From Planctomycetota bacterium (GTDB taxonomy: Bacteria > Planctomycetota > UBA1135): a stretch of DNA of 63,061 nt. A model generated the notes under the pieces. That model had not been told where the DNA came from. It saw nothing but the letters and a program-made list of their open reading frames with translations, and did not search any database. This document shows, piece by piece, positions 1-9,043 of the stretch; position 1 is the first letter of the stretch; every line of letters starts with the position of its first letter. The position numbers and the translations under genes are program-made. The stretch covers positions 5,785-68,845 of the forward strand of contig JASMMA010000011.1 of NCBI GenBank assembly GCA_030748415.1, given 5' to 3'.

Positions 1-411
1 GAGGATTCGGTTCAGGAGACATTTTTGCGGTTTTTGCGCTCAACGCCGGAGTGCGGTAGTTCCGGCTCATTGGGTCCCTGGTTTTTCCAAGTCTGCCGCA
101 ATCTTTGTCTGGATGCGATGAAAAAAGAAACTCGTGAAGATGGAAGAGTTGAAAAGGCAGTTGAACCAAACTTGCCTCTAACCCCTGTTGAAGTGGCTGA
201 GGGTGCCGAGCTTCGTGCTTTGGTATCCGATGAAATGGACCGTTTGCCTGAAAAGGAACGCGAAGTTTTGCAACTAAAAATTCACGAAGGGCTCAAATAC
301 AAGGAAATCGCCGAAGTCGTGGGGGTTGCCCCCGGCACGGTGGGTTGGTTGGTTCATCAAGCTTTGGGCCGCCTTTCCAGCCGGCTAAGTTCCGTTGCAT
401 CCTCAGGCTAA
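1..411 (+). CDS. ECF-type RNA polymerase sigma factor (5' end cut off)
   Basis: The frame is open from the first base and starts inside sigma region 2 (EDSVQETFLRFLR, the VQETF helix). Region 4 lies at about residues 70-130, with LPEKEREVLQLKIHEGLKY and then the helix-turn-helix KEIAEVVGVAPGTVGWLVHQAL. This is the ECF (sigma-E-like) two-domain layout without region 3. It should direct RNA polymerase to a small regulon. The next gene begins 12 bp downstream and has an anti-sigma-like N-terminus plus a membrane helix, so it is the likely partner. The N-terminal part is outside the window. Confidence 0.93.
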   Translation, partial: EDSVQETFLRFLRSTPECGSSGSLGPWFFQVCRNLCLDAMKKETREDGRVEKAVEPNLPLTPVEVAEGAELRALVSDEMDRLPEKEREVLQLKIHEGLKYKEIAEVVGVAPGTVGWLVHQALGRLSSRLSSVASSG

Positions 412-415
412 GGAG
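410..415 (+). promoter_or_regulatory. Strong Shine-Dalgarno site AAGGAG
   Basis: AAGGAG overlaps the stop codon of the sigma factor gene and sits 8 nt before the ATG at 424. It is the only textbook ribosome binding site I found in the window. Most other starts have none. Confidence 0.7.
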
Positions 416-423
416 AAAAGAAA

Positions 424-2862
424 ATGCAAAATGACGACAAGAACAAACGGATGACCGACTACCTTCTCGGGGAATTGAATGAAAGCGATCGCCAAGCTTT
501 GGAGGAATCCATGGCAAGCGATCCCGAGATGCACGCTTACTGTGACTCCATGAAGGATGTCATCGAAAAAGTGAAATCGGCGAAAAGAGAGGGTGAAACT
601 CTCTCCACAAAGCGACGCAATATTTTGCTCCAAGAAGCAAACCCAAAGCCAGGCAAGACTCTCCGATTTCCAATGCGCATGAGGTGGGCCGCTGCCGCGG
701 TTGTGATTGCGGGTGCCTATGCTTTGATGGAACCAACAGGACAGCTTGGCTTTGAGTCTGAAACCTCAGCATCAGCTAAGAATGCCCCCGCTTTCGAAGG
801 GAAGACGGGGCTAGCTTGGGAATCTCTTCCCTCCGATTCAGGGTTGGCTGAAAAGGCTTCCTCGGTCGCGGATTCTGGGTTGACTGCCTTGGGTTATATT
901 GCCCCACCGGCCGAGACACTGGGGGTTAGCTCCAGCCCCGCCCCTTCAGCTCCTGCCACCGCGGGAGTTGGCGGTGCCGCCCCTCCTTCGGCGCCCACCT
1001 TTAACAAACAAGCCATTCGCATAGGCGGCGGTGCAGGGGGTAAATATGGGGGCCGTGCAGGCGGAAGGACAAGTTCGAAGCAAAAAGATCGTCCTAGCAC
1101 TCGCCGCAGAACCCAAGATTTGACCTCCATTGGCTATTCTTACGATTCGATAGAAGTGGTTGCCGAAGAGCCTGAGTTGGAAGAAGCCAGAGACTTTTTT
1201 ATGGACGGCGATAACAAACGCGCTCGCCGGGAGTTGACTTATGGCCATGGCGAAAAAATCCACGGGCGCCAAATCTTGCGGCACATTCGCCGCCGACCGC
1301 ACGAAAGTCCGCGAGCGATGTTTTTCCGATATTACGGCGACCATGCCTTTGTGAAATCTGAGTTGGATGCGCTCTCTACTTTTGCGGCTGATGTGGACAC
1401 TGCATCTTGGGCTCTTGCACGAAATTACCTCAATAAAGGATACGTTCCTCCGAAGGATTCCATTCGTACTGAAGAGTTTCTGAATTGGTTGGAGCACGAT
1501 TTTCCCGCTCCTACCGAAGGAGACTTTGCTGTGAGTTTGCGGATGGCACCTTCTCGATATGGCAACCACAATGAAGGAGTCTCGATGCTCCAGATTGGCG
1601 TGAAAGGACGGGAGATTTCTTCCGACGATCGAAAGCCATTCAACTTGGTCTTTGTTATTGACCGGTCCGGCTCCATGAAGAAAGGCAATCGTATGGAAAT
1701 GGTGAAGCGTTCTCTTGAATTGCTTGTGGACCAACTTCGTGACGATGACACCGTGGGAATCGTGAGTTTTGAATCCAATGCCCACTTGGAATTGGAATCC
1801 ACTTCCGGAAAAATGCGCTGGAAGATTCGGGAAGCAGTTCGAAACATTGAGATGGGGGGCTCTACCAACGCTGAGGCGGGCCTTCTGATGGGTTACGAAA
1901 TGGCCGAACGCGCTTGGCGTAAGGGCGCAGTAAACCGTGTCATCCTTTGTTCGGATGGAGTTGCCAACACCGGCGAAACTGATCAGGAGCGGATTTTGGA
2001 AAAAGTTCGTGCTTACTCTGAACAAAAACTAGACCTTACGACCATTGGCGTTGGATTGGGAAATCACAATGATGTGTTCCTTGAACGCTTGGCGAACAAG
2101 GGCAATGGCACTTGCCACTATGTTGATGATTACGACGAAGCCAAGCGAGTTTTCGTTGAACGCTTTACGGGTACTCTTCAAACGATTGCGCGAGATGTTA
2201 AAATACAGGTTGAATTTAATCCGGGAATCATCAAGCGTTGGCGCCAGTTGGGTTATGAAAACCGCGCCGTTGCCGATGAAGATTTTCGGAACGATGCCGT
2301 TGATGCTGGAGAAGTGGGCGCCGGCCATTCGGTTACCGCCCTCTACGAACTGGAATCTCACATGGGGGTAGGGGAGGGAGACTGGATTGCTAAAGTCCGA
2401 GTTCGCTGGTTTGCAGATGGCTCAGATAATGCCACCGAGCAGGAATGGGAACTCAGCCTGGGCGAGGGCGCTCCTCGCTGGGAACTTGCCTCTCGTGGTT
2501 ACCGCCGCTCGGCCGTTGCCGCCCAATTTGCAGAATTTTTGCGTCGAAGCTACTGGGTTCGCGGAGATTCCTTCGAGACTCTTCTGAGCGATGCAAAAAA
2601 CCTGGTTCGCGAAGACCCCAAAGATGAGCAAGCTCGCGAGCTTCGGGATTTGATTCAGCGGACCCTAGCCCTTGTGTCCCATTTCCACCCTCCTCACGAC
2701 GACCTGACCCGACTCGTTGAGGAACGCTACCGCCTTAACATCCTCGAAGCCGAGGTGGAGCAGCAAGGAGACCTCTCAGAAGAGCTTCATGCCAAGCTGG
2801 ACGAGATTAAAAAGCAAAATGATGCCCTCGAAGAGCAGATTCGCAAGCTTTTAGAGGGCTAG
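424..2862 (+). CDS. Membrane anti-sigma-like / VWA domain protein (YfbK type)
   Basis: This 812-residue protein begins with an acidic helical segment (TDYLLGELNESDRQALEESM) like the cytoplasmic part of anti-sigma factors. One membrane helix follows at about residues 87-102. A long Ala/Pro/Gly-rich exported linker comes next, then the YfbK-type N-terminal module (about 300-380) and a von Willebrand A domain. The metal-binding MIDAS motif is DRSGS at about 413-417, with the matching STNAEAGL loop further on. The C-terminus is a DUF3520-like region and a Lys/Glu-rich coiled coil (about 775-812). The sigma factor directly upstream suggests that the extracytoplasmic VWA domain senses a ligand and controls sigma release. 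That role is inference from domain order. Confidence 0.88.
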   Translation: MQNDDKNKRMTDYLLGELNESDRQALEESMASDPEMHAYCDSMKDVIEKVKSAKREGETLSTKRRNILLQEANPKPGKTLRFPMRMRWAAAAVVIAGAYALMEPTGQLGFESETSASAKNAPAFEGKTGLAWESLPSDSGLAEKASSVADSGLTALGYIAPPAETLGVSSSPAPSAPATAGVGGAAPPSAPTFNKQAIRIGGGAGGKYGGRAGGRTSSKQKDRPSTRRRTQDLTSIGYSYDSIEVVAEEPELEEARDFFMDGDNKRARRELTYGHGEKIHGRQILRHIRRRPHESPRAMFFRYYGDHAFVKSELDALSTFAADVDTASWALARNYLNKGYVPPKDSIRTEEFLNWLEHDFPAPTEGDFAVSLRMAPSRYGNHNEGVSMLQIGVKGREISSDDRKPFNLVFVIDRSGSMKKGNRMEMVKRSLELLVDQLRDDDTVGIVSFESNAHLELESTSGKMRWKIREAVRNIEMGGSTNAEAGLLMGYEMAERAWRKGAVNRVILCSDGVANTGETDQERILEKVRAYSEQKLDLTTIGVGLGNHNDVFLERLANKGNGTCHYVDDYDEAKRVFVERFTGTLQTIARDVKIQVEFNPGIIKRWRQLGYENRAVADEDFRNDAVDAGEVGAGHSVTALYELESHMGVGEGDWIAKVRVRWFADGSDNATEQEWELSLGEGAPRWELASRGYRRSAVAAQFAEFLRRSYWVRGDSFETLLSDAKNLVREDPKDEQARELRDLIQRTLALVSHFHPPHDDLTRLVEERYRLNILEAEVEQQGDLSEELHAKLDEIKKQNDALEEQIRKLLEG

Positions 2863-2903
2863 AGGCTTGAATCGGCGTATCTCATTCGTCAAACTGCGCT
2901 TGA

Positions 2904-4217
2904 GTGGTCACCCGACCGCCGCACAAGACTCTCATGCTGTCTCTCGCCGCATTCACCCTCCTCTTTTCGGCCCTCCCACAAGAAGAGCCGCCTTCCTTCC
3001 TTCCCGCCCAAGTGGGGGAGCACGCCGCAACGGTTCGCTCCTTCTGCCATTCGGAGACCCCCGTTTTAACGGACCTGTTTCCGGATACTCCGGTTCGGGT
3101 CGTTGCCCAACGCCAGCCGTGGTCACGCATTCAGGTCCCCGGTGGATTTGAAGTTTGGGTCTATGGTGATTTTGTTGATCGCGATGGAAACGTCGGCACC
3201 CTGAACGCAACTCATGTTCGTGCCCGCCCCTTGCCCAACACAACAACCAAGTCCTACCCAGTTGGTCAATTCTTGAAGGGCGATCGCGTCCTTATTTTGG
3301 ATGAGAAAGAAAAATGGTTGCGCGTCCGTGCGCCTGAAAGTTTGGGCGCTTGGGTTCTATCCGAATCCATAGTGTTGCTGGACGAAACTCCTGACAATTG
3401 GGATGAGCTTTGGGCAGAAGCCTTGCCGAAAGAAATGCAAATCAAGGAAGCGGATGTCCCTGAAGCAGAAGTGCTTGAAGAATTAGTTAAGGAACAAGAA
3501 ATCTCGACGGCACCTTCGACTGAAACGACTGAAGCAGTTGGTTTAATTAAGTTGGATGTTCCCGAAACCCCAGTTGCCCAGGAAACCCCTGCCACTGAAG
3601 CCGAGCCGGTTACAGAACAACCTGTTGCTGAAGTCGAAGCCCCAGCTTCGGATTTTTCAGATAGGATGCAAGTAGCCGAAGATGGGCTCACAAATCTTTC
3701 TGCCCTTGGTTGGAATCCCACCCTTGCCGAGCAGGTCGAAAGTATTTTTGGTGCAATTCTCTGGACGAGTAGCGAATTGTCTGACCTCGAACAAGCTCAA
3801 GCTGGTCTTGAACGATTGGAACACTTAAGAATGCTTGCAACCGGCGGCACAGCTGAACAGGCTCAATTTAGCGCCATGGAAGCCTCCGCCACCCGGAGCC
3901 CTGCAAAATCAGTAAACAGTTACTCTCTTGTTGGGAAGCTGGAATACTCGCCTGATGTTTACTCTGCGGTTCCTTACACAATCGCCACTGGTGACACAAA
4001 AGACTCAGTTCTTTCTCGTGATGGCCGCTTTAATTTGCATGACTATGTTGGTCGGGAAATTGCCGTGCGAGGGATTTGGCGCCGTTCCGCCATGAAAGGG
4101 CATCGGGTCCTTGAAATAGAAAACCTACGCATCCTGCCGCCCATTTTGGATCGCCCGCCAGTACTGCCGAAGAAGAAGACTGAAAAGGATATCTGGGGCA
4201 AAAAAAATCCCTGGTAG
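2904..4217 (+). CDS. Exported SH3-domain protein with acidic linker and OB-like C-terminus
   Basis: The product is 437 residues from GTG 2904; an internal ATG at 2934 leaves a shorter but still plausible signal peptide (MLSLAAFTLLFSALP). Two bacterial SH3-like repeats follow at about residues 40-90 and 95-150, the second ending in GAWVLSESIV. Next is a long Glu/Pro/Thr-rich linker (about 165-250). The C-terminal 80 residues (LVGKLEYSP to LEIENLRIL) look like a small beta-barrel or OB fold. SH3 repeats usually bind peptidoglycan or peptides, so a cell-envelope role is likely. I do not recognise a named family. It follows the VWA gene by 41 bp and may be in the same operon. Confidence 0.8.
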   Translation: MVTRPPHKTLMLSLAAFTLLFSALPQEEPPSFLPAQVGEHAATVRSFCHSETPVLTDLFPDTPVRVVAQRQPWSRIQVPGGFEVWVYGDFVDRDGNVGTLNATHVRARPLPNTTTKSYPVGQFLKGDRVLILDEKEKWLRVRAPESLGAWVLSESIVLLDETPDNWDELWAEALPKEMQIKEADVPEAEVLEELVKEQEISTAPSTETTEAVGLIKLDVPETPVAQETPATEAEPVTEQPVAEVEAPASDFSDRMQVAEDGLTNLSALGWNPTLAEQVESIFGAILWTSSELSDLEQAQAGLERLEHLRMLATGGTAEQAQFSAMEASATRSPAKSVNSYSLVGKLEYSPDVYSAVPYTIATGDTKDSVLSRDGRFNLHDYVGREIAVRGIWRRSAMKGHRVLEIENLRILPPILDRPPVLPKKKTEKDIWGKKNPW

Positions 4218-4223
4218 ATTCTA

Positions 4224-5945
4224 TTGCCAGCAGGAATCGCCGCAGCTCTTGGATTGCTCGCCTACGGGTTGGGTTATCGCTTTTATAGCGGTTGGCTTTC
4301 ACGGCGTGTCTTTCAGTTAGACCCCAAGGCGCTCACTCCCGCGCATGAGTTGCAAGATGGCGTGGACTTCGTGCCCACTCGTCCACAAGTTTTATTCGGC
4401 CATCATTACGCAAGCATTGCCGGCTTAGCACCCATGCTTGGCCCAGCCGTTGCCGTCTTCTGGGGGTGGTTGCCCGCCCTATGCTGGGTCGTTTTAGGTG
4501 CCATCCTCATTGGTTGTGTTCACGATTTTTCCGCTCTGGTTTTGTCTTCCCGCCACAAAGGAAAATCAATTGGCTCAGTATGCGGCGACCTATTAGGGAG
4601 TCGAGCTAAGGCGCTTTTCCTTTCCCTGATTTTCTTTGGCGTATCGCTCGCGATGGGGGTGTTCGTGTTTGTTATCGCCACCCTCTTCTCGTGGGGTGAT
4701 GATTTTCAGCCCGAAAAATTATCTGGAAGTGTGACTTCATTTCCGGAAGTCGTGATGCCCTCTGCTGGCCTAATGGTGATTGCTTTGGTGGCTGGTTGGC
4801 TTCTTTATGTGCGCAAGAAACCGCTGGCTCCTGTAACTCTTATCGGTTTTTTGGGTTTGCTTGCATTGATAGGCTTGGGATATCTTTACCCCACAATTGG
4901 AATCTCCCGAAATTCATGGCCCAGCTTTGAAACATGGATTTGGATTTTAATGGCATACGCGTACGCGGCATCCGTGCTGCCGGTATGGCTTCTTCTTCAG
5001 GCCCGTGATTTTCTCAACTCCCTTTTGTTGGTTTTGGGATTAACTTTGATGTACATCGGATTTTTTATTCAGGGCCCCGTTTTTGACGCGCCTGCAATTA
5101 ACCCAAACCCAATAGGAGCTCCACCTATTTTACCTTTTGTTTTTATTACCATTGCCTGTGGTGCGGCGAGTGGTTTCCATTCCCTCGTTTCCTCGGGAAC
5201 AACGGCGCGTCAACTCGACCGCGAAACTCATTCTCGCCCAATTGGATACGGTGGCATGATTGCCGAATCCTTACTGGGTTTGATTGCGGTTCTTGCTTGC
5301 ACCACGACTTTAGGCGGCAAAGAGGCTTGGGCGAAAGCTTATATCAACTGGGGAGCTGTCCAATCTCTTGGCGCCAAGCTGGGTATTTTCATTCGAGGTG
5401 CGGCTAGTTTTATTGCAGAATTGGGCGTGAACCCTGATTTGGCGGTCACTCTGGTTGCCATGGTTGTCGTTTCTTTTGCTCTCACGACTCTAGATTCAGC
5501 CACTCGGCTCTTGCGTTTCAACATTGAAGAGATTGCCAAAGCCTTGGGCGGAGGAGCTCGAATCTTTGCGAATCGTTTCCTGGCCACTGCTCTGGCTTGC
5601 GCTTCAATTCTTTTCTTTGCCTTTTATGAAATTGATGGGAAGCCAGCTGGCCTTGCCCTGTGGACACTTTTTGGTGGCACGAACCAGCTCATGGCAGGGC
5701 TCGCACTTCTAACGGGTGCCGTTTATCTCAAACAAAGGGCACGAAACCACTGGCCTTTGACCCTTCCTGCCATTTACATGCTTGCGAATACCCTGATTGC
5801 CCTGGGCTTGAAGGCCCGTGATTTCTGGACCCAAGAACAGTGGCTATTGTTGGTTTTGGCCCTTCTTTTGTTGGGAATAGGGGTAGGAATCGTCTCCTCC
5901 CTCCGTGGGAGGTGGGCCCGTGCTATACTTGACCCGTCTCGGTAG
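4224..5945 (+). CDS. cstA: Carbon starvation protein A (CstA-family transporter)
   Basis: The protein has 573 residues and about 14-16 hydrophobic segments. The CstA signature is present in GHHYASIAGLAPMLGPAVAV and in IGCVHDFSALVLSSRHKG near the N-terminus, and GAASGFHSLVSSGTTARQL lies in the middle. CstA/BtsT proteins import peptides or pyruvate by cation coupling. This is a short version; E. coli CstA has about 700 residues. The start is TTG at 4224, 6 nt after the previous stop. The SH3 gene and this gene are probably co-transcribed, but no functional link is evident. Confidence 0.9.
   Translation: MPAGIAAALGLLAYGLGYRFYSGWLSRRVFQLDPKALTPAHELQDGVDFVPTRPQVLFGHHYASIAGLAPMLGPAVAVFWGWLPALCWVVLGAILIGCVHDFSALVLSSRHKGKSIGSVCGDLLGSRAKALFLSLIFFGVSLAMGVFVFVIATLFSWGDDFQPEKLSGSVTSFPEVVMPSAGLMVIALVAGWLLYVRKKPLAPVTLIGFLGLLALIGLGYLYPTIGISRNSWPSFETWIWILMAYAYAASVLPVWLLLQARDFLNSLLLVLGLTLMYIGFFIQGPVFDAPAINPNPIGAPPILPFVFITIACGAASGFHSLVSSGTTARQLDRETHSRPIGYGGMIAESLLGLIAVLACTTTLGGKEAWAKAYINWGAVQSLGAKLGIFIRGAASFIAELGVNPDLAVTLVAMVVVSFALTTLDSATRLLRFNIEEIAKALGGGARIFANRFLATALACASILFFAFYEIDGKPAGLALWTLFGGTNQLMAGLALLTGAVYLKQRARNHWPLTLPAIYMLANTLIALGLKARDFWTQEQWLLLVLALLLLGIGVGIVSSLRGRWARAILDPSR
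5921..5929 (+). promoter_or_regulatory. Candidate extended -10 promoter for rho
   Basis: TGCTATACT, inside the last codons of cstA, matches an extended -10 element (TGN then TATACT). No good -35 is visible. It would give a leader of roughly 220 nt before rho, in line with the long autoregulated rho leaders known elsewhere. This is a sequence match only. Confidence 0.35.
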
Positions 5946-6157
5946 CGCCCAGACAATGCTCCCAGTTTCGGAGCGTGACTTGTCCAGATAGCGCGCCACA
6001 CTCGAGACACCGAGGCCAGAAGCTCAAACTTCTTGCCCCGACCCTTTTCTCCCTCCGTTGAGGCATTTTTCCGCCCCGGATTCCAGAGAAAAACCCTTCG
6101 GGCAGTTCGAACACTCGGACGCGAAGGAAACCCATAAACCTCCATTGTGAGGCGAAT
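5946..6157 (+). other. rho upstream region, no gene seen
   Basis: These 212 bp separate cstA from rho and form one of the longest non-coding gaps in the window. I see no conserved ORF, no T-tract terminator and no Shine-Dalgarno sequence before the GTG at 6158. It most likely holds the untranslated leader of rho. Confidence 0.5.
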
Positions 6158-7480
6158 GTGACAGAAGAAAAAAGTTCAAACCAAGGCTCATCGGCTGCAA
6201 GTCGTCGCCGGAAAAGGCGCCGCAGAGCACAACCCGCATCCTCAGCTCCTCCCACCATGGTGGAAGGTGAAAAGGATTCCACCGAGCAGAAGCCGACAAA
6301 CAAAAAACGAAAACCCGCCCCGAGTGCATCCTCTCAGGATTCGCGCGAACGAGTCGTGAGTGGCATGCTTGAGCTGGGCTGGAAGGGGAAAGGCGGCAAG
6401 GGCGGGAACGGTTACCTTCGCAAGCTTGATAAGAATTTCGAGCCCCAAAAAGATGACCCCATTGTGCCACAGGCCACCATTCGGAAATTTAATCTGAAGG
6501 AGGGCTCTGTTTTAGTGGGCAAAGCTTCAGGAGCCGGAGCGCCGACTCTTCGATTTGTGGAATCGGTGGACGGCATGGAAATGTCCGAACATCGCCGCCG
6601 CCAAGGGTTCAAAAAACTTACAGTGATTGATCCAGACTATCAGTACGAAGTAGGTAGTCATGAACAAGAGGGTCAAGTATCCATGAGGATTTTGGATCTC
6701 CTCTGCCCGATTGGTCGGGGCCAGCGTGCATTATTGGTTGCCCCGCCTCGTTCCGGAAAAACCATGCTCATGCAACAAATTGCGCGAGGGATGCAGGCGA
6801 ACTATCCCGATGTTCACCTCATCGTGCTCTTGATTGATGAACGGCCCGAAGAGGCAACTTACTGGCGCCGAGAAGTTGAAAACGGAGAGGTGTTTGTAAG
6901 CACAATGGATGAAACTCCCAAGAACCATGTTCGAGTTTCAGAATTAGTGCAAGCCCGCGCAGAGCGACTCGTGGAATCCGGAAAGGATGTCATGATTCTT
7001 CTGGACTCCATTACCCGCCTTGCCCGTGCCCACAACCACCAAACGGGTGGCAAAGGAAAGACCATGTCCGGTGGCTTGGACTCCCGCGCCATGGCAAAGC
7101 CCAAGAATTTCTTTGGGTGCGCTCGGAATACCGAAACTGCGGGCTCCCTTACCATTGTTGGGACAACTTTGGTAGATACTGGCTCCAAGATGGACCAAAT
7201 CATTTTTGAAGAGTTCAAAGGGACCGGGAATATGGAGATTGTCCTGGATCGCCGCCTTGCTGACCGACGGATTTACCCAGCGATTGCGGTGGACCGTTCC
7301 GGTACACGCAAGGAAGAAAAGCTTCGGACGCGGGCTACTCAACACAAGGTCAATATTTTGCGGCGGGTTCTATCCCGCATGAGGCCCTTGGAAGCTATGG
7401 AATTGATGGTTTCACGATTGGCTCAATTTGAGACGAACCAAGAATTCCTTGGTGCGTTCTCCATGGACGATGTCGAATAA
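6158..7480 (+). CDS. rho: Transcription termination factor Rho
   Basis: Rho is a hexameric RNA-dependent ATPase that ends transcription. The 440-residue protein opens with a disordered Ser/Arg/Lys-rich leader (SRRRKRRRRAQ at about 15-25). An RNA-binding domain follows, then the ATPase core with Walker A APPRSGKT (about 195-202) and Walker B VMILLDSITRLARAHN. The Q- and R-loop region carries SGGLDSRAMAKPKNFFGCARN and FEEFKGTGNMEI, nearly as in canonical Rho. GTG 6158 is the start. It overlaps the downstream ABC ATPase gene by 11 bp, which suggests co-expression with the exporter. Rho may matter unusually here, because most convergent genes overlap and leave no room for hairpin terminators. Confidence 0.97.
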   Translation: MTEEKSSNQGSSAASRRRKRRRRAQPASSAPPTMVEGEKDSTEQKPTNKKRKPAPSASSQDSRERVVSGMLELGWKGKGGKGGNGYLRKLDKNFEPQKDDPIVPQATIRKFNLKEGSVLVGKASGAGAPTLRFVESVDGMEMSEHRRRQGFKKLTVIDPDYQYEVGSHEQEGQVSMRILDLLCPIGRGQRALLVAPPRSGKTMLMQQIARGMQANYPDVHLIVLLIDERPEEATYWRREVENGEVFVSTMDETPKNHVRVSELVQARAERLVESGKDVMILLDSITRLARAHNHQTGGKGKTMSGGLDSRAMAKPKNFFGCARNTETAGSLTIVGTTLVDTGSKMDQIIFEEFKGTGNMEIVLDRRLADRRIYPAIAVDRSGTRKEEKLRTRATQHKVNILRRVLSRMRPLEAMELMVSRLAQFETNQEFLGAFSMDDVE

Positions 7481-8327
7481 AGCTGTCGTTGAGGTTTCGG
7501 GTGTTAGTAAGTGCTATGGGGACTTGATAGCCCTCTCTGGCGCCAACTTTTCCATTTCTTCTGGTCAGGTTGTGGGTCTTTTGGGGCCCAATGGGGCCGG
7601 AAAGACGACCGCTATGAAAATATTGACGGGCTATCTTGCTGCGGATGAAGGCTCTGCCAGCATTTGCGGAGTATCCATCGAAGAATCTCCAACAGAAGCG
7701 AAACGCCTTCTTGGCTATCTGCCTGAAAATAACCCACTCTATTCTGAGATGAGGGTCAGAGATTTTCTTCAATTTGTAGGCAAGGCTCGAGGCTTGTCCG
7801 CCGGCCCTCTCAAAAATGCTGTGGATCGTTCTGTTGTATCGACTGGACTTCAGGAAGTGTGGGGGAGATTCATTGGGGATTGTTCCAAGGGCTTCCGCCA
7901 ACGAGTCGGCCTTGCCCAAGCTCTTCTTCACGATCCGCCCTTGTTGATTTTGGACGAACCCACAAATGGTTTGGATCCTCTTCAAGTGGTAGAAATGCGA
8001 GAGCTCATTCGCTCACTTGGCGAAACTAAAACAGTGATTTTGACGAGCCATGTATTGCCTGAAGTGCAAGCCCTTGCTGAACGAGTCATCCTTTTGCATC
8101 GTGGAAAGATTGTTGCGGATGGTTCCTTGGATGAACTTTTGGGTGGCTGCCAAGACACCGTTTCTTATCGGGTTACTTTGAAAGGAACAGAAGCCACCAA
8201 GGCGGCACCTCTTCTTTCTGAAGCGGCCCAAAATGCCGGCCTTGAACTGGCCTCTGTTGAACCCATGGGCGAAGATTTGGAATCACTTTTTCGCCGCCTT
8301 GCCCAATCGGATGGAGACTCAATGTGA
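7470..8327 (+). CDS. Gld-type ABC exporter, ATP-binding protein
   Basis: This 285-residue ABC ATPase has Walker A GPNGAGKTT, a degenerate signature CSKGFRQRVGLAQAL, Walker B LLILDEPTNGLDP and the H-loop TSHVLPEV. It resembles GldA of the Bacteroidetes gliding exporter and related ATPases of ABC-2 systems. I chose ATG 7470 because it puts the first conserved strand (VEVSGVSKCYGD) near the N-terminus; it overlaps rho by 11 bp. The next gene starts in a GTGA junction at 8324. Gld-type systems occur in many non-gliding bacteria, so motility should not be assumed. Confidence 0.93.
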   Translation: MSNKAVVEVSGVSKCYGDLIALSGANFSISSGQVVGLLGPNGAGKTTAMKILTGYLAADEGSASICGVSIEESPTEAKRLLGYLPENNPLYSEMRVRDFLQFVGKARGLSAGPLKNAVDRSVVSTGLQEVWGRFIGDCSKGFRQRVGLAQALLHDPPLLILDEPTNGLDPLQVVEMRELIRSLGETKTVILTSHVLPEVQALAERVILLHRGKIVADGSLDELLGGCQDTVSYRVTLKGTEATKAAPLLSEAAQNAGLELASVEPMGEDLESLFRRLAQSDGDSM

Positions 8328-9043
8328 AGTGTTTCTCGATTGCAGGACGGGAGTTGAAAGTCGCCTTTGATTCTCCCATTGCTTGGGTAATCTGGGGTGT
8401 TGTTCCAGCCTCGGCCGCCGCGTTTTTCTTTGTGTTGGGTTCTTTTTTTGAACAGGGCTTGGCTTCAATGCGAGCTTGGTTTGCCGTAATGCCTATTTTG
8501 TTGGTGCTCATCGCGCCGGCGCTCACCATGCGTATGTGGTCCGAAGAAACCCGCTCCGGGACTCTGGAGCTCTTGCGCACCTTACCTCTTACTGTATTCG
8601 ACTTAGTGCTTGGCAAGTTTTTGGCAGCCTTTGCGCTTTTAGCAATCGCGCTTTGCTTTAGCCTTGCCGCCCCCCTTTCTGTTTCCATGTTGGGGGATCT
8701 TGATTGGGGACCCGTCTGGAGTGCTTACTTTGGAACACTCCTCTTAGGGGCTGCTTCGATTGCATGTGGCCTTTTCTGTTCCGCCGTCACTCGGAACCAA
8801 GTCGTTGCATGGCTTTTAGGTGTTGCCCTATTAATGCTCTGCAACCTCTTTGCTGCAGCTGCAACAGCAGTGGCTATGCCTCCCAGCCTAAGTCGTATCT
8901 TTTTGAGTCTCGATTTCGGAGTTCGCTTTTCTGGCATGACACGCGGGGTCATGCCCCTTGAAGACTTATTCTTCTTTCTTGCCATTGCTGCCTTCTTCCT
9001 GTTATGGAACGGGTTGCTTCTCCAACGGAGGCGTTGGATATGA
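8324..9043 (+). CDS. Gld-type ABC exporter, membrane permease (GldF-like)
   Basis: The 239-residue protein has six hydrophobic segments and the ABC-2 permease motif MRMWSEETRSGTLELLRTLPL after the second helix, typical of GldF/NosY-like permeases. GTG 8324 overlaps the stop of the ATPase gene (GTGA). It should form the membrane channel powered by the upstream ATPase, together with the auxiliary protein encoded next. Confidence 0.9.
   Translation: MKCFSIAGRELKVAFDSPIAWVIWGVVPASAAAFFFVLGSFFEQGLASMRAWFAVMPILLVLIAPALTMRMWSEETRSGTLELLRTLPLTVFDLVLGKFLAAFALLAIALCFSLAAPLSVSMLGDLDWGPVWSAYFGTLLLGAASIACGLFCSAVTRNQVVAWLLGVALLMLCNLFAAAATAVAMPPSLSRIFLSLDFGVRFSGMTRGVMPLEDLFFFLAIAAFFLLWNGLLLQRRRWI

Noticed and set aside
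946-2025. Long minus-strand open frame (359 codons) opposite the VWA gene
   Set aside because: It is a shadow of the VWA frame: no recognisable domain, no start signal, and the plus-strand protein has clear MIDAS and YfbK motifs.
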